A DNA stretch of 64,000 bases from Spisula solida (GCA_947247005.1 OX365962.1:1771201-1835200); one strand, 5' to 3'. Positions 1 through 10,077 are shown, numbered from the stretch's first letter. The notes: generated from the sequence alone by a model not told the origin. Translations and numbers: made by a program.

Positions 1-109
1 AGTAATCAACTAACCATTTAACTTTCCTCCAAAGCATTTAATCATGAGGTCATGTGACATTTCTGTCCACACTGGAATAACAAAGTTAACGCGAAATACA
101 GTGATGCCT

Positions 110-1395
110 CTACCGGTGGATATTCTCCACTAACTTCCGCATATATATTTCTGTCTCCACCAATCAGAGATATACATTTCTGTAGGCATGTCAGTATCCA
201 CCAATAAGAGATTGATATTTCTGTAGGCGTGTCAGTATCCACCAATCAGAAATTGATATTTCTGTAGGCGTATCAGTAACCACCTATCATGGATAACTAT
301 TTATATAGGCGTGTTACTCTCCACCAATCAGAGATAAATATTTCTAAATGTGTGTTAATATCCACCAAACAGACATTGATACTTCTGTATGCGTGTCACT
401 CTCAACCAATATGAGATAAATATGTCTGTAGGCGTGTCACTCTCCATCAATCTGAGATAAATATTTCTGTAGGTGTGGCATTATCAACCAATCAGAGATA
501 AATATTTACATAGGCGTGTCAGTATCCAACAATGAGGGATACATATTTATACAGGCGTGTCAGTATCCACATATCAGGGATAAATATTTATATAGGCGTG
601 TCAGTATCCACCTATCAGGGATAAAACAAATATTTATATACGCGTGTCAGTATCCACCTATCAGGGATAAAACAAATATTTATATAGGCGTGTCAGTATC
701 CACATATCAGGGATAAAATAAATATTAATATAGGCGTGTTAGTATCCATCAATCAGTGATAAACATTTATATAGGCGTGTCAGTATCCACATATCAGGGA
801 TAAATATTTATATAGGCGTGTCAGTATCCACCTATCAGGGATAAATATTTATACAGGCGTGTCAGTATCCACCTATCAGGGATAAAAGAAATATTTATAT
901 AGGCGTGTCAGTATCCACCTATCAGGGATAAAAGAAATATTTATGTAGGCATGTCAGTATCCACCTATTAGGGATAAAGTAATATTTATATAGGCGTGTC
1001 AGTATCCACCTATTAGGGATAAAATAAATATTTTTATAGGCATGTCAGTATCCATCAATCAGTGATAAACATTTATATAGGCGTGTCCGTATCCACATAT
1101 CAGGGATAAATATTTATATAGGCGTGTCAGTATCCACATATCAGGGATAAATATTTATACAGGCGTGTCAGTATCCACCTATCAGGGTTATAAGAAATAT
1201 TTATATAGGCGTGTCAGTATCAATCAATCAGTGATAAACATATATATAGGCGTCTCAGTATCCACATATCAGGGATAAATATTTATATAGGCGTGTCAGT
1301 ATCCTCATATCAGGGATAAATATTTACATAGGCGTGTTAGTATCCACCAATCAGAAATTGATATTTCTGTAGGCGTGTCACTCTCTACCAATCAG
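110..1395. repeat. Minisatellite, 41-48 bp unit
   Basis: About 28 tandem copies of a unit built around GGCGTGTCAGTATCCACC followed by a variable ATCAGGGATAAATATTTATA part. The basic unit is 41 bp. Some units are longer because of a 7-bp insertion (AACAAAT or AAGAAAT) before the TATTTATATA part. Outer copies are older and more diverged and contain CCAATCAG, while central copies read CCTATCAGGG. No coding function is evident. Confidence 0.95.
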
Positions 1396-1800
1396 AATTT
1401 AATTTCGTATTGCTGTACCTCAACACACTGTATTGTTTGTTTCAGGTGTGTTGATCATATGTTACAACAATGTTATTTGAATTGCTATGGTATCTTAAAC
1501 ACAGGGTTGGCATTAAAATTATTTAAAACTAATTTCAGTATTCAGTTATTTTTCTCTCTTTCACCCCAGGGTTTTGTTCATACAATGCCATTGACCTATA
1601 CGTGAGTATGAATACAATCATGTGAAGCACTATGTTATCATGCTTGAAGTACCATAGAATCCCAGGAGGATCTCAATAGCGGTGAAAAGTAGTATGTACA
1701 GGTTAGATGTTTAGATGAAAATGAAGAAATAGAACACTTGTAACATAGGAGAGGCAGCCCTCACAGAAACAAAAAAGCATGAAAGGCGCAGACAAAAGAT
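1396..1800. other. Unique sequence, no gene seen
   Basis: This is AT-rich sequence between the first minisatellite and a dispersed repeat. A short frame runs on from the array but has neither splice context nor a recognisable domain, so I see no supported gene here. Confidence 0.5.
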
Positions 1801-2110
1801 TATATTAAGTCAGACAGGAAAGGCAGCACTCAACTTAACCAGCCGAGCACAGAAAGCATTAAAACACAAAGCACAATGCCCAACTGAACCAACCGAGCAC
1901 AGGGACATAAAACACTTACAAGGCACAATGCCCGATTGAACCAACCGAGCACAGGAAACATAAACCACTTACAAGGCACAATGCCCAACTAAACAAGCAA
2001 AGATCCGCCCAAATCCAAGCTGTCGAAAAGTATAATAAATTAATAGTTTCAGCAACCCAAAGACTGAATGCCCCAGCTGAATGACCCAGTTTCCACAGCA
2101 AAACGACTAT
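1801..2110 (+). repeat. Dispersed repeat family S, copy 1
   Basis: The sequence around GTCAGACAGGAAAGGCAGC, followed by CTTAACCAGCCGAGCACAG and ending near CAAGCTGTCGAAAAG, recurs at 8632-8825 in the same orientation and at 42090-42285 inverted. This copy contains three internal tandem subunits of about 50 bp built on GCACAATGCCC...CCGAGCACAG. No TIR or tRNA head is visible, so its class is unresolved. A LINE or SINE tail is possible. Confidence 0.7.
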
Positions 2111-2419
2111 AATGCCTAGTTTAAGCTATCAGAAATCCTAAAAGAAAGAAGTGCCCAGCACACTGCCAAACAAGAAAATTAACGAGCCCTAAGGTACACA
2201 CACCAACAAAATCACAGATCATAAGCATAATTATATTATGTCACAGTGAAAAACCCCAAAAATGAAAATTAACAGCTAGAAACTCCTACAGTCATGTGTT
2301 AGATTGACCCACTGAAAGTGTAAAATGTTATAAAATGCAAAGCATTGGCTTAGTTAGAATCGAGATAATGAATAACGTATCTATAATAGAATATGGTCAC
2401 AGATTTTATTACTACGCAT

Positions 2420-2687
2420 CAGGGCCGGTATTTTTAAAGCATCTTAGTAGAAAACTTAAATATTTTGACTTAAGTCAAAAATTTGCAATTCACATATTTC
2501 CTGCAAATTTAAGAATATCTCATGCTTCGTTAGTGATTATTGTAGCTCTCTACACAATGCATAAAAGCTATTAGAGTAAGGATTAATAATCTGGTTTGTA
2601 TTATTTAGCTAAAACCCTGAGGAAAATGTTAGGATTTTAAGAAAATTCTTAGTTTTCTACTAAGATGCTTTATAAGTACCGGCCCTG
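2420..2687. mobile_element. MITE-like TIR element, family H
   Basis: The two ends are inverted copies. The left end starts CAGGGCCGGTA and contains AAAGCATCTTAGTAGAAAAC. The right end carries the complement and closes with TACCGGCCCTG. The length is about 268 bp with no coding potential. A diverged copy lies at 29431-29700, and a left-end fragment near 45009-45070 also contains AAAGCATCTTAGTAGAAAA. Confidence 0.8.
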
Positions 2688-3000
2688 AGCTCTTGGTCAT
2701 ATTTTGTCATACGATAAAAGAGAACCAAATAAAAATATTTATGAATATTTAAATATAGAACTACTTGTACAGAAGGTTTGTGGGACTATGTTGATTATTG
2801 ACATTGATAAGGATTGTATTATCTGTGTGACAGACAACAATGAGGTCACGTGGTGTGTACAGTAAACTCGTGGGTAAGCTTGTCTTTCTCGTTACAAATA
2901 AGAACATGTTTCATGCCAGCAAATATATTGTAGTATTTCTGAGGTATGGTTACATTTTAGTAGATTGAAAACATCAGTATTTACTATTTACAAAACTACA

Positions 3001-3400
3001 TGGCCTCCGTAGCTCAACGGTTAGCGCAGTTGCCGTCTAATCTGGCGACCAGGCCCCGATCTCCCGAAGCATCTCAATCTGAGTTGAGATAAATCTCAAA
3101 TAATGCCATGTGTCTTTGAGATAATTTCCATGGGAGACAAGACTCGGAAAGTTGGCGCCTTAAAAAAGATACATTGTTCTGAGTTTATTACAGTAAATAT
3201 CTTGAGCATAAAACTTAAGAATGATCTCATATGTATACTCTTGACTTGAGCAAAATCTCAATTTGAGTTGAGATTTCTACTTGAGATGCTTCGGGAGATT
3301 GGGGCCAGGGTTCAAATCCGGGTGGAGGCACACGTATAATATGCCTGCCAAATTTCAGCAGAAAGCTGACATGCAAATAAAGGCTATGCTCGGCATGTAG
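3001..3400 (+). mobile_element. tRNA-headed SINE (SINE1), interrupted by M1
   Basis: A tRNA-like head (GCCTCCGTAGCTCAACGG A-box region, then GGTTCAAATCC B-box region and GTGGAGGCA) is followed by a body with TTTCAGCAGAAAGCTGA and ATAAAGGCTATGCTC. A second, uninterrupted copy lies at 45701-45835, and a 3' fragment at 12287-12340. In this copy the head is split by a 255-bp M1 element between the anticodon arm and the T-loop. Confidence 0.85.
3052..3306. mobile_element. M1 TIR element inserted in SINE1
   Basis: The ends GGCCCCGATCTCCCGAAGC and its inverted copy (GCTTCGGGAGATTGGGGCC) define a non-coding element. Other copies lie at 8076-8339, 21554-21805, 21802-22054, 22060-22288 and 32307-32530. 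The interior is rich in ATCTCAA/TTGAGAT. Comparison with the intact SINE at 45701 shows the pre-insertion site read through GCGACCAGGGTTCAAATCC. This is compatible with a 5-bp CCAGG duplication, or with a one-base overlap if the TIR begins at GGCC. Confidence 0.85.
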
Positions 3401-3564
3401 ATATGAGTATACATTTATACTAGTTAAAGTGGGAAATTCGTAACCCCTCGGCTACAATGGTGTACATTGGTAACAATGAGGGAGACTTGAGTTTGATCAC
3501 ATGGAAGATTGGGAAACCAAATGTGTAGTCGTGTTAAATAAAGTATTTACTTACTTACCTACTA

Positions 3565-3690
3565 AGGTATGTTATCCATCCATGCTAAACTAACATACTA
3601 AATTTGCCCTACCTGTTCAGACAATGGTTGTTATATTTTGTGTACACATAAATTGCAACGTCACTGTTACAATATCCTAACTGGACTGTA
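3565..3690 (+). mobile_element. Partial D-family TIR element
   Basis: The segment TGCTAAACTAACATACTAA ... GCAACGTCACTGTTACAATA ... TCCTAACTGGACT matches the internal and right-hand part of the elements at 50254-50456 and 55898-56108. The left terminus (TAGTCCAGTCAGGATA in the full copy) is not recognisable here. Confidence 0.7.
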
Positions 3691-4445
3691 TATAACACGA
3701 CGTTAGCCATTAACCGACAGAACACCATTGGTGCATACGGTATTTATACAGTTTTACAGTTTATTTTCAAGATATTAGGCCATTGGGCCATTGCTCACAT
3801 ATATAGATACATACAATACATTTATACAATTGAGTGCAAACGCAAAATGATGTTGGGTCAATGGGCAAGTGAGCATATCATAACCAATGTGGCAGAAAAC
3901 GCACCTGTAACATGTGTACAATACGGGTAACTGTCAGTTAAAATACATGTTAAAACACAACATGATTCGCTTAAACCAAAACAAGATTTGGACCAAAGTG
4001 AAGGTGCGTATGTATAGTGTTCCAGGGATCAATACTTGAGAAAAACTTTATCTCTACACTGAATACACTGAATGTAACGTTTCAGCGTTTGTCCATGTTA
4101 TCGTCTGCTTCACCACAGTGAGTACACTACCAGGCGACAATAACCGTCTAGCAGATGTTCTATTCCGTCGCTTTCTTTTAGGCGGTGAGTACACACTTAC
4201 TACTCAAAGGGTCAACAAAGCAATATTCACGTTAACATAGCCAATGATCAAAACGTGATGCAAATATAAAAATATCACCTTGTATGCTGCTATATTTAGA
4301 AAACTCAATGAAAAGCATCACAAACCACATATGAATGTGCATAATTCTCAGATTTCTTAATGTTCGGAATTAGATTAGATGTTCACGTCGCAGCACTACG
4401 TCTTAGACATAGTTTGCATCACATACCAAGCGTTAAAGCTAGTTG

Positions 4446-4940
4446 CAGTTGACGTCACTCATCACAAGGTGGGAATTTGCAGTTGACGTCACTCATCACG
4501 TGGTGGAGATTTGCAGTTGACGTCACTCATCACGTGGTAGAGATATTTGCAGTTGACGTCACTCATCACGTGGTAGAGATATTTGCAGTTGACGTCACAC
4601 ATCTCGTGGTAGAGATATTTGCAGTTGACGTCACACATCACGTGGTAGAGATATTTGCAGTTGACGTCACACATCTCGTGGTAGAGATATTTGCAGTTTA
4701 CGTAATACATCACGTGGTCAAACTATTTGCAGTTGGCGTTATACTAGTATACCACATGGTAGACCTAGGTGCAGTTGACGTCACAAACCACGTGATAGAG
4801 CTAGGTGCAGTTGACGTCACAAACCACGTGATAGATATAGCTATAGCTACATACGTCACTTACCAGGTGGTAGAGCTAGTTGTACTTGACGCCAAATACA
4901 ACGTAGCAAAGTTTGCTCTTTAACTGCAGTTGACTCACAT
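4446..4940. repeat. 36-bp minisatellite of CRE plus E-box motifs
   Basis: About 13 tandem units contain GCAGTTGACGTCAC, then CATCACGTGGTAGAG. Nine copies of the perfect palindrome TGACGTCA (the CREB/ATF core) and about eight CACGTG E-box cores can be counted. The last third is degenerate. The unit length is a multiple of three, so both strands read open for a while, but nothing suggests a real protein. It ends 77 bp before the Kazal gene's penultimate exon and so is intronic or upstream of that gene. Confidence 0.9.
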
Positions 4941-5017
4941 ACCACGTGTTATGGCATGTATGTATACGTAGCGTACATTGTATTACCTACTTTTCATTCT
5001 TATTGTCTCTTGAACAG

Positions 5018-5291
5018 AATCTAACACAACAACAACACATGTCGGTTCAGACATGATGAGCACGTCTGCTCCAGTCACTCTACCATCACCGACACACCCT
5101 CATCAACAAACGGATCCGTCAACTGAACAGACGATACGTCCCACAGACGGAATCATAATTCCAACAAAGTTTATGACGTCATCTATTGCGTCACTAACAA
5201 CACCGGCATATTGCCAAAACCGTCATTCGATATCGTGCGGCTTCGATTTCAAAATTGTTTGCGGATCGGATGGAAAAATTTACGCCAATCT
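5018..5291 (+). CDS. Kazal-type protease inhibitor-like gene, penultimate exon
   Basis: This exon encodes a secreted-type Kazal domain together with the next exon at 6400. Visible: an acceptor (TTGTCTCTTGAACAG), an uninterrupted frame of 91 codons and a GTAAGA donor. The first part is Thr/Ser/Pro-rich and mucin-like. It is followed by the first three Kazal cysteines and the motif CGSDGKIYANL. Across the splice, C2-x7-C3-x10-C4-x6-C5-x9-C6 is kept, and Tyr lies seven residues after C3, as in Kazal inhibitors. Kazal domains usually inhibit serine proteases or serve as modules in follistatin-like proteins. The exon begins in phase 1 (two bases complete a split codon), so at least one upstream exon, with the signal peptide, is missing. 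I could not place it. The reactive-site loop lies between C2 and C3 (GFDFKIV), but specificity cannot be told. Confidence 0.82.
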
Positions 5292-6077
5292 GTAAGATTT
5301 ATTTCTGAGTCTAGAATAGAGTTTAATATTATTTTTGTCTGTCTTGATAAATTTTGAAGTCATCGGCAAAAATATAGTATTGTCTCTCTTCATTGACTGT
5401 GCGTAAACGTCACACTGGAAGTGTGTATGTCTCAACATTTATACATGTGTGATACTATCTCTAGACTATAGAATTCCGCTAGGGCCACCATCGCATGTGA
5501 ATGTGTTTATCTTTACGCGTTACACTAAAGTACACTGATGAAAACGCAAAAGTACGATGGAGAAAAAGTCAAAGTAGCACGATAAAAACGCGAACTAAGA
5601 GTACGATGATGAAAACGTGAAAGCTTAGAAATTTAACCCGTCTGATGGCAAATAACATTGAAAATCCCTAGATCAGAAAAAAATGCCAATTATGTAACAA
5701 ATTAGAAGATCTATGAGTTTCACTTTTTACTAGAATGCCCTTTATACTATGAAAACGCAACAGTACTATAAAGAAAACGCGACAGTACGATGACGATGTA
5801 GTTATCTCCCGTACATAAACACAGCTGATGTCCGTTTGTTTATAGAATATATATTTATGCATTCTTAAACTTTGTTTTTGAGAAATATTTCTATTGATCG
5901 TTTTATGTTTTGCTTAGATTTCTTTTGTATGATCAAATATGCTGTTGGTTTCCTTGTGTTGTTGTTAGTATGGTGTTATTTGTTTACATTTACAAAACTT
6001 TCCATGACAAAACGCCATATAAATGACCTAACCATATAAACCAGCTAATGTATCTTATATTGTAAGTTCTGGAGCTT

Positions 6078-6365
6078 GTTGGCTCAATGTCATGATATTG
6101 CGTGGAGCTTCGGTCTAGAGGTCGGGCAAGCGCTTTGGGATCGAGGGGCAGGGGTTCGACCCTTCAGTGCCACTACTTTATTTCTCCGAGCAAGAATAAC
6201 ACACAATACCCCACTCTACTCAGGTGTATGGATGAGTACCTGCGATTGTCAAATGTCAATGTGCTGTCATGGGCACCGAGTGTCACAACCGACTTTCGAC
6301 CTAATGGCCGGGGGTAAATGGACAGACGACTGAATGGACACATGTCTGAAAATAGACTTTAAATA
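6078..6365 (+). mobile_element. tRNA-like SINE in the Kazal intron
   Basis: A tRNA-like head ends in a B-box-like GGGGTTCGACCCTTCAGTGCC. It is followed by a roughly 200-bp body including CTCAGGTGTATGGATGAGTA and a TTTAAATAAC tail. It lies in the intron between the two Kazal exons. The reading frames through it are not coding. Confidence 0.6.
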
Positions 6366-6399
6366 ACATTGTATTTTACTTTACTTTTTTGTCTTATAG

Positions 6400-6466
6400 A
6401 TGTATGTTAGCATTGGGACGTTGTGATAATCCGGCATTGACCCAAGCTACCTGTTCATCCGGTTGA
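6400..6466 (+). CDS. Kazal-type gene, terminal exon
   Basis: The acceptor is TTTTTGTCTTATAG. The first base completes the split Leu codon left by 5291, and the frame runs Cys-Met-Leu...Cys...Cys-Ser-Ser-Gly to TGA. It supplies Kazal cysteines C4, C5 and C6 (C-x6-C-x9-C) and stops four codons after C6, so the Kazal module is at the very C-terminus. The exact phase match and completed cysteine pattern are the reason for joining it to 5018-5291. Confidence 0.82.
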
Positions 6467-6580
6467 TATAACAACAACAACAACAACAACAACGGCGATA
6501 CAATTTATTGCGGAATAATATTCTGAGTATTTTGTATTTTTACGCATGTTCACACGACGTATACACATGATCATTTATGG

Positions 6581-6586
6581 AATAAA
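6581..6586 (+). terminator. Poly(A) signal of the Kazal gene
   Basis: AATAAA lies 115 bp after the Kazal stop codon, downstream of a CAA-repeat stretch. No competing signal lies between them. Confidence 0.55.
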
Positions 6587-7002
6587 TTTAAAATAGTTCC
6601 AAGTCTATTATTTTACGTCACTTTCGCCATCTTAAACAGTTGTAGCTGTAAGTGGTCGGCGTGATTATCGTGCCATGTGTCCGATGTCTGAGATGTACAG
6701 ATTGGTGTATCGACGATATTTCTGGCCGATCGATTATCGATTCACATTTTCAAATACCGATACATGAGAAAATGGTTGGAATCGTACACGGTCCTCTTTT
6801 TCCTGCACTAAACACTATTATTTACAAATTGTGAAGATTGGTCATCAAGTCTAAATTCACACCGAAGTTACATGTATAGTTCGATTTCGAGCATTGAGCC
6901 GTGACTGCACTTTTAAAGTTTTAACCATTAATCGATATAGGTTGGTATAAGTTTAATGGAAAATATAAGTAATATAATTAAGGCCAACTATTCCGTGCGT
7001 CT

Positions 7003-7078
7003 GAATGGTCGTGACGGTATAGCGCTTGATACATTGTAAAATAACTTTTGTCTGACCAGGGAAAGTTCGAATCTCACC
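7003..7078 (+). other. tRNA-like module inside T element (left)
   Basis: A box-A-like GTGACGGTATAGCGC and a box-B-like AGTTCGAATC are spaced as in a tRNA. The sequence is followed by AT-rich sequence and T runs. Stem pairing is imperfect, so this is a tRNA-derived or pseudo-tRNA module rather than a confident functional tRNA. Confidence 0.45.
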
Positions 7079-7414
7079 AAATAAATATATTTTTCTTTTT
7101 TTAATTTATACTTACACATTTTTTTTATTTTATAAATGAACATAACTTGCAATATCCGTGTTATAACAGTATGTGACAAGTCATATTTGTTACATGCTTC
7201 AAAATATTTTTAGAGCTGGCATGTGTATTGTAGCATGTTATGACGGCTAATCAACGTAATACAGGTTGTCAGTAAACTCGGAATATGGAAACGATCGCTA
7301 TAAGTGAAAATGAAAAATAGAATGAATCAACACATTTTCATGGATTAATTAAAAAAGGTACTTTAGTTTATATACTCTTTAAATAACATAAAATAATGAA
7401 TTAAAAATATGAGC

Positions 7415-7492
7415 GAATTGGGAATTTCAACCACCGAACTTCGGGTTAGAAATCCGGAACGTTGCCGACTGCACTAAACTGTAATTCGATAA
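7415..7492 (-). other. tRNA-like module inside T element (right)
   Basis: On the minus strand, TAGTGCAGTCGGCAACG resembles box A and GGTTGAAATTC resembles a decayed box B. Between them is an arm with a TTTCTAA loop (anticodon TCT if taken literally). It is followed by ATATTTTT. Probably a degraded tRNA-derived module. Confidence 0.45.
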
Positions 7493-7619
7493 GAAACAGA
7501 TAGATGAAAGAATCACATCATTAAATAATGACATGCGAACGTAATAAACTATGGCATACCCGCCAAAATGGACTAGTCCGATAGGTCATGGCTCAGAGTT
7601 CAAAATTGAACTATACTAT

Positions 7620-8040
7620 TTTCATAAGCTAATCTATAGCCAATACCGGTAAATACGTGTATACACGTATAATGTGGAACTTCTAAATAAGTGAACCATG
7701 ACTGATGTGCCTGTTTTGATTCATCTATATGTGCAAGTCGATATATCGATTTATCGACGATATAACTCAAACGCGATAAATTGCTGTACAAAAACAAACA
7801 CAAACTTGCCTATATTTTTGTTATGGATTAAAATCAAGGACCGTAACATTTGCGTATGAAAGCATTCAAACATTTGGCACAACATATACAGTTTGCAAGT
7901 TCCTTAATTTTCAGAAACGATAAATATAGCGGTAATTGTGTTTGCTTTTGTATTGCAATTTATCGCGTTGAAGTTATACTAGTCTTCCGATGTAACGTGA
8001 TCGTCAACAGTCTTACTAAGTTCACAATACGATAGGTGAG
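7620..8040. other. AT-rich sequence, no gene seen
   Basis: Several short open frames lie on both strands, but none has splice context or a recognisable domain. Confidence 0.4.
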
Positions 8041-8075
8041 TTACCTCGATGACCATTTCAAATAGCATGGTATCT

Positions 8076-8339
8076 GGCACCGATCTTCCAAAGCATCTCA
8101 TTCTGAGTCGAGATTATTCTCAAATACTATCATGTGTCTTTGAGATAATTTCCATGGGTGGCCAGACTCAATGTTGGCACCACAAAATAAATACAAATAA
8201 TGTACATTGTTCTGAGCCCATTACAGTAAAACATTTTGAGCACAAACTTAAGAATAATCTCAAATTTGTACTCTTGACTTGAGCGAAATCGCAATTTGAG
8301 TTGAGATTTCTACTTGAGATGCTTCGGGAGATCGGGGCC
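8076..8339. mobile_element. M1 TIR element, copy 2
   Basis: The right end, GATGCTTCGGGAGATCGGGG, is well preserved; the left end has GGCACCGATCTTCC. It lies just beyond the 3' end of the Hedgehog/M15-like gene and may be part of its 3' UTR. Confidence 0.8.
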
Positions 8340-8366
8340 TGATCTAATCAATGACAGCTCTACAGA

Positions 8367-8567
8367 TTATGTTATCCGTCTGTTTGCTGTGGTCGGATTA
8401 AACTGACAGTGTATATGTGATCTTTCATCTATCCCTACCCCTGCCATGTCCTGACATGTATTCAGCATGGTATGTGTATGGGTGGGTGTGTCACTGTGTA
8501 TATCTACCGCACGCCCCATGTAGTGCTTGGACTTACACGAGTGACACGCACCGGCGATTTCGTTGAC
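8367..8567 (-). CDS. Hedgehog-N / peptidase M15-like secreted protein, final coding exon (main entry)
   Basis: Four minus-strand exons (14739-14643, 14228-14054, 9121-9010, 8567-8367) join in phase into a 194-residue protein with an N-terminal signal peptide. This exon holds S-K-H-Y-M-G-R-A-V-D, an exact fit to the SxHxxGxAxD zinc motif of M15 D,D-peptidases and the Hedgehog N-domain. It continues with E-R-S-H-I-H-C, matching ExxHxH and close to Hedgehog's HIHC. Putative zinc ligands are His143, Asp150 and His181, with Glu176 as the catalytic-type acid. In M15 enzymes these residues hydrolyse cell-wall peptides; in Hedgehog the site is structural. The protein lacks a C-terminal autoprocessing domain, so it is not a standard Hedgehog. 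With both motif sets intact, activity against peptidoglycan is possible but unproven. Acceptor TATGTTTTCAG; stop TAA. Confidence 0.75.
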   Translation of the reverse strand, partial: VNEIAGACHSCKSKHYMGRAVDIHSDTPTHTHTMLNTCQDMAGVGIDERSHIHCQFNPTTANRRIT

Positions 8568-8631
8568 CTGAAAACATATTACATCATAATAACAATGGAA
8601 ACTGGAAAACATGGCCTGTGTTGACATAAGA

Positions 8632-8825
8632 TAAGTTTAAGTCAGACAGGGAAGGCAGCACTCAACTTAACCAGCCGAGCACAGAAAACATAAAAAAACA
8701 TACAATGCCCAACTTTACAAGTTAATGGTCCGCCAAAGCCCAAGCTGTCGAAAGGCTGAATGAACTAGTTTTAGCAATCAAAAAGATGAAAGTCCAAGCT
8801 GAATGACCCAGTTCCAACAAGAATT
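8632..8825 (+). repeat. Dispersed repeat family S, copy 2
   Basis: Same family as 1801-2110: GTCAGACAGGGAAGGCAGC, then CTTAACCAGCCGAGCACAG, and ends near GAATGACCCAGTTCC. Only one internal subunit is present here. It lies in the last intron of the Hedgehog/M15-like gene. Confidence 0.7.
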
Positions 8826-9009
8826 TTAATTTAATTGATAACGGTCTGGTTAGAGGTAAAAGTGTTTTTCGCAGACAAGTTATGTAATAGACGTCTTAGT
8901 ACGCTGTAGATGTTGATGCTGCTGCTGCTACTAACACTGGGATCGAGAGTGAAAATGACGTTACTATGAATATAGAATGTATACATTATCATGTTTGATA
9001 TAAACTTAC

Positions 9010-9121
9010 CCGAATAAAGCCCAGTTTTTGATAGAGAGTGTAGATGTATTTGACCAGTGTGTCAGTAAGACAGACAAATCCTCCAGGTGCCCCAGGTGTA
9101 GGACACTCCTTACATGTATAA
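9010..9121 (-). CDS. Hedgehog/M15-like gene, third coding exon
   Basis: The acceptor is TTTATTTTACAG. One base completes an Asn codon, then come 37 codons ending in phase 0 at a GTAAGT donor. It contains the cysteine motif TCKECPTPG and an amphipathic stretch (VCLTDTLVKYIYTLYQKLGF) expected to form the helix before the zinc-binding strand. The splice leads directly into VNEIAGAC of the last exon, an arrangement like Hedgehog-N, where the strand before the SxHxxG motif follows a helix. Confidence 0.75.
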
Positions 9122-9406
9122 CTGTAAAATAAAACGAGCGTTTTCCAATTAGCAACCCGAGTAACCAGAGTAAAAAATTTGGGCATGCGCAGTTGGATAA
9201 CTCGGTAGTGATATCAAGAACGTATCGAGTACATATCGAATCGAGTTCAAAATTGACACCAAAGGTTTAGTAATTATTATGTTAGAAGAAATGTTTAACA
9301 GCGACGAGGAGGATGACATTATGACTGAAACAACTGTATTATAATAATCTGTCTGATATGTGCAACGACACGTAATTATATTTGCTCCCAAAGTTCAAAA
9401 TTTAGC

Positions 9407-9600
9407 TTAGAGATTATACGCATGCCTCACGCTTTCCGCCATTTTGACTCTAGAGAACCTGCGAAGGACTGGAGGTAACTTGGGTCGAGTAGGTTAGAGA
9501 GTATACGCATGCCTCACGCTTTCCGCCATTTTGACTCTAGAGAACCTGCGAAGGACTGGAGGTAACTTGGGTCGAGTGGGTTAGAGAGTATACGCATGCG
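9407..9600. repeat. 87-bp tandem duplication with CCGCCATTTTG and GCATGCGCA
   Basis: Two almost identical 87-bp copies and the start of a third (units begin 9407, 9494 and 9581). Each full copy has TATACGCATGCCTCACG and TTTCCGCCATTTTGACTC. The partial third copy reads GCATGCGCACTGCG. CCGCCATTTTG matches the known YY1 core, and GCATGCGCA the NRF1 core. The repeat lies in an intron of the Hedgehog/M15-like gene. Confidence 0.85.
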
Positions 9601-9656
9601 CACTGCGTTTACCCGAACCGTTCCTTTTACAACTCGTTTTACTCGTGTAACTAAAG

Positions 9657-10077
9657 CAGTGTAGCAATACCACGTGGCTTTTGACTACAGTTACAAGTAG
9701 AAATTTGTAAACATTGGAACACAAATATAGCCATAAGTATTTTATTTCTTCATCGATTTCTTTAAAATATACGCCACGCTAAGGGGAAAAGCATTTGCTT
9801 TCCATGAAATATAAGATCTTTTTCAGGAGTATTACCGATTTTTCCATTACCCTGTGAAACCTACACGTTCCACGGTTTCACAAGGTAATTGACAAAACGG
9901 CACAGTCGCTGAAAAAGATTTTATATTTCATGGAAAGCAAATAATTGTCTCCATAGCGTGGTGTATATTTCATAGAAATCGATAAAGAAATAAAATATTT
10001 ATGACTATTTTATTTTTCAATGTTTACAAATTTCTTCTTGTAACTGTAGTCAAAAGTCACGTGGTATTGCTACACTG
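9657..10077. mobile_element. K-family palindromic (foldback) element
   Basis: A near-complete palindrome of about 421 bp. It opens CAGTGTAGCAATACCACGTG and closes with the inverse complement. The arms continue through TTGTAAACATTGGAA, ATAAAATACT and CATGAAATATAAGATC and its inverse to a centre near 9860. Related copies at 51277-51650 and 58615-58887 are truncated or internally deleted. No protein is encoded. Confidence 0.9.

Larger units (their letters stand above)
6875..7615. mobile_element. T-family TIR element, short copy, with two tRNA-like modules
   Basis: The 31-bp termini begin TATAGTTC and end TGAGCCGTGAC (left). The right terminus is its inverted copy, with a TGAGCCATGAC variant. 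TA at both ends suggests a TA target. About 100 bp inside each end lies a tRNA-like sequence pointing into the element, each followed by T-rich DNA. There is no transposase frame. A second, 3.6-kb member with the same layout lies at 10233-13853. Confidence 0.75.

Noticed and set aside
110..1395. CRISPR-like array
   Set aside because: The repeats run head to tail with no unique spacers, and the context is eukaryotic.
4077..4184. Two mini-exons (32 nt and 3 nt) upstream of the Kazal exon with good splice signals
   Set aside because: The first fits the phase needed, but its reading (VCPCYRLLHH) adds no domain and a 3-nt exon cannot be supported without transcripts.
4477..4923. 148-codon frame with VDVTHHVVEIF-type repeats
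   Set aside because: Direct translation of the 36-bp CRE/E-box array; it begins inside a repeat unit and has no splice sites.
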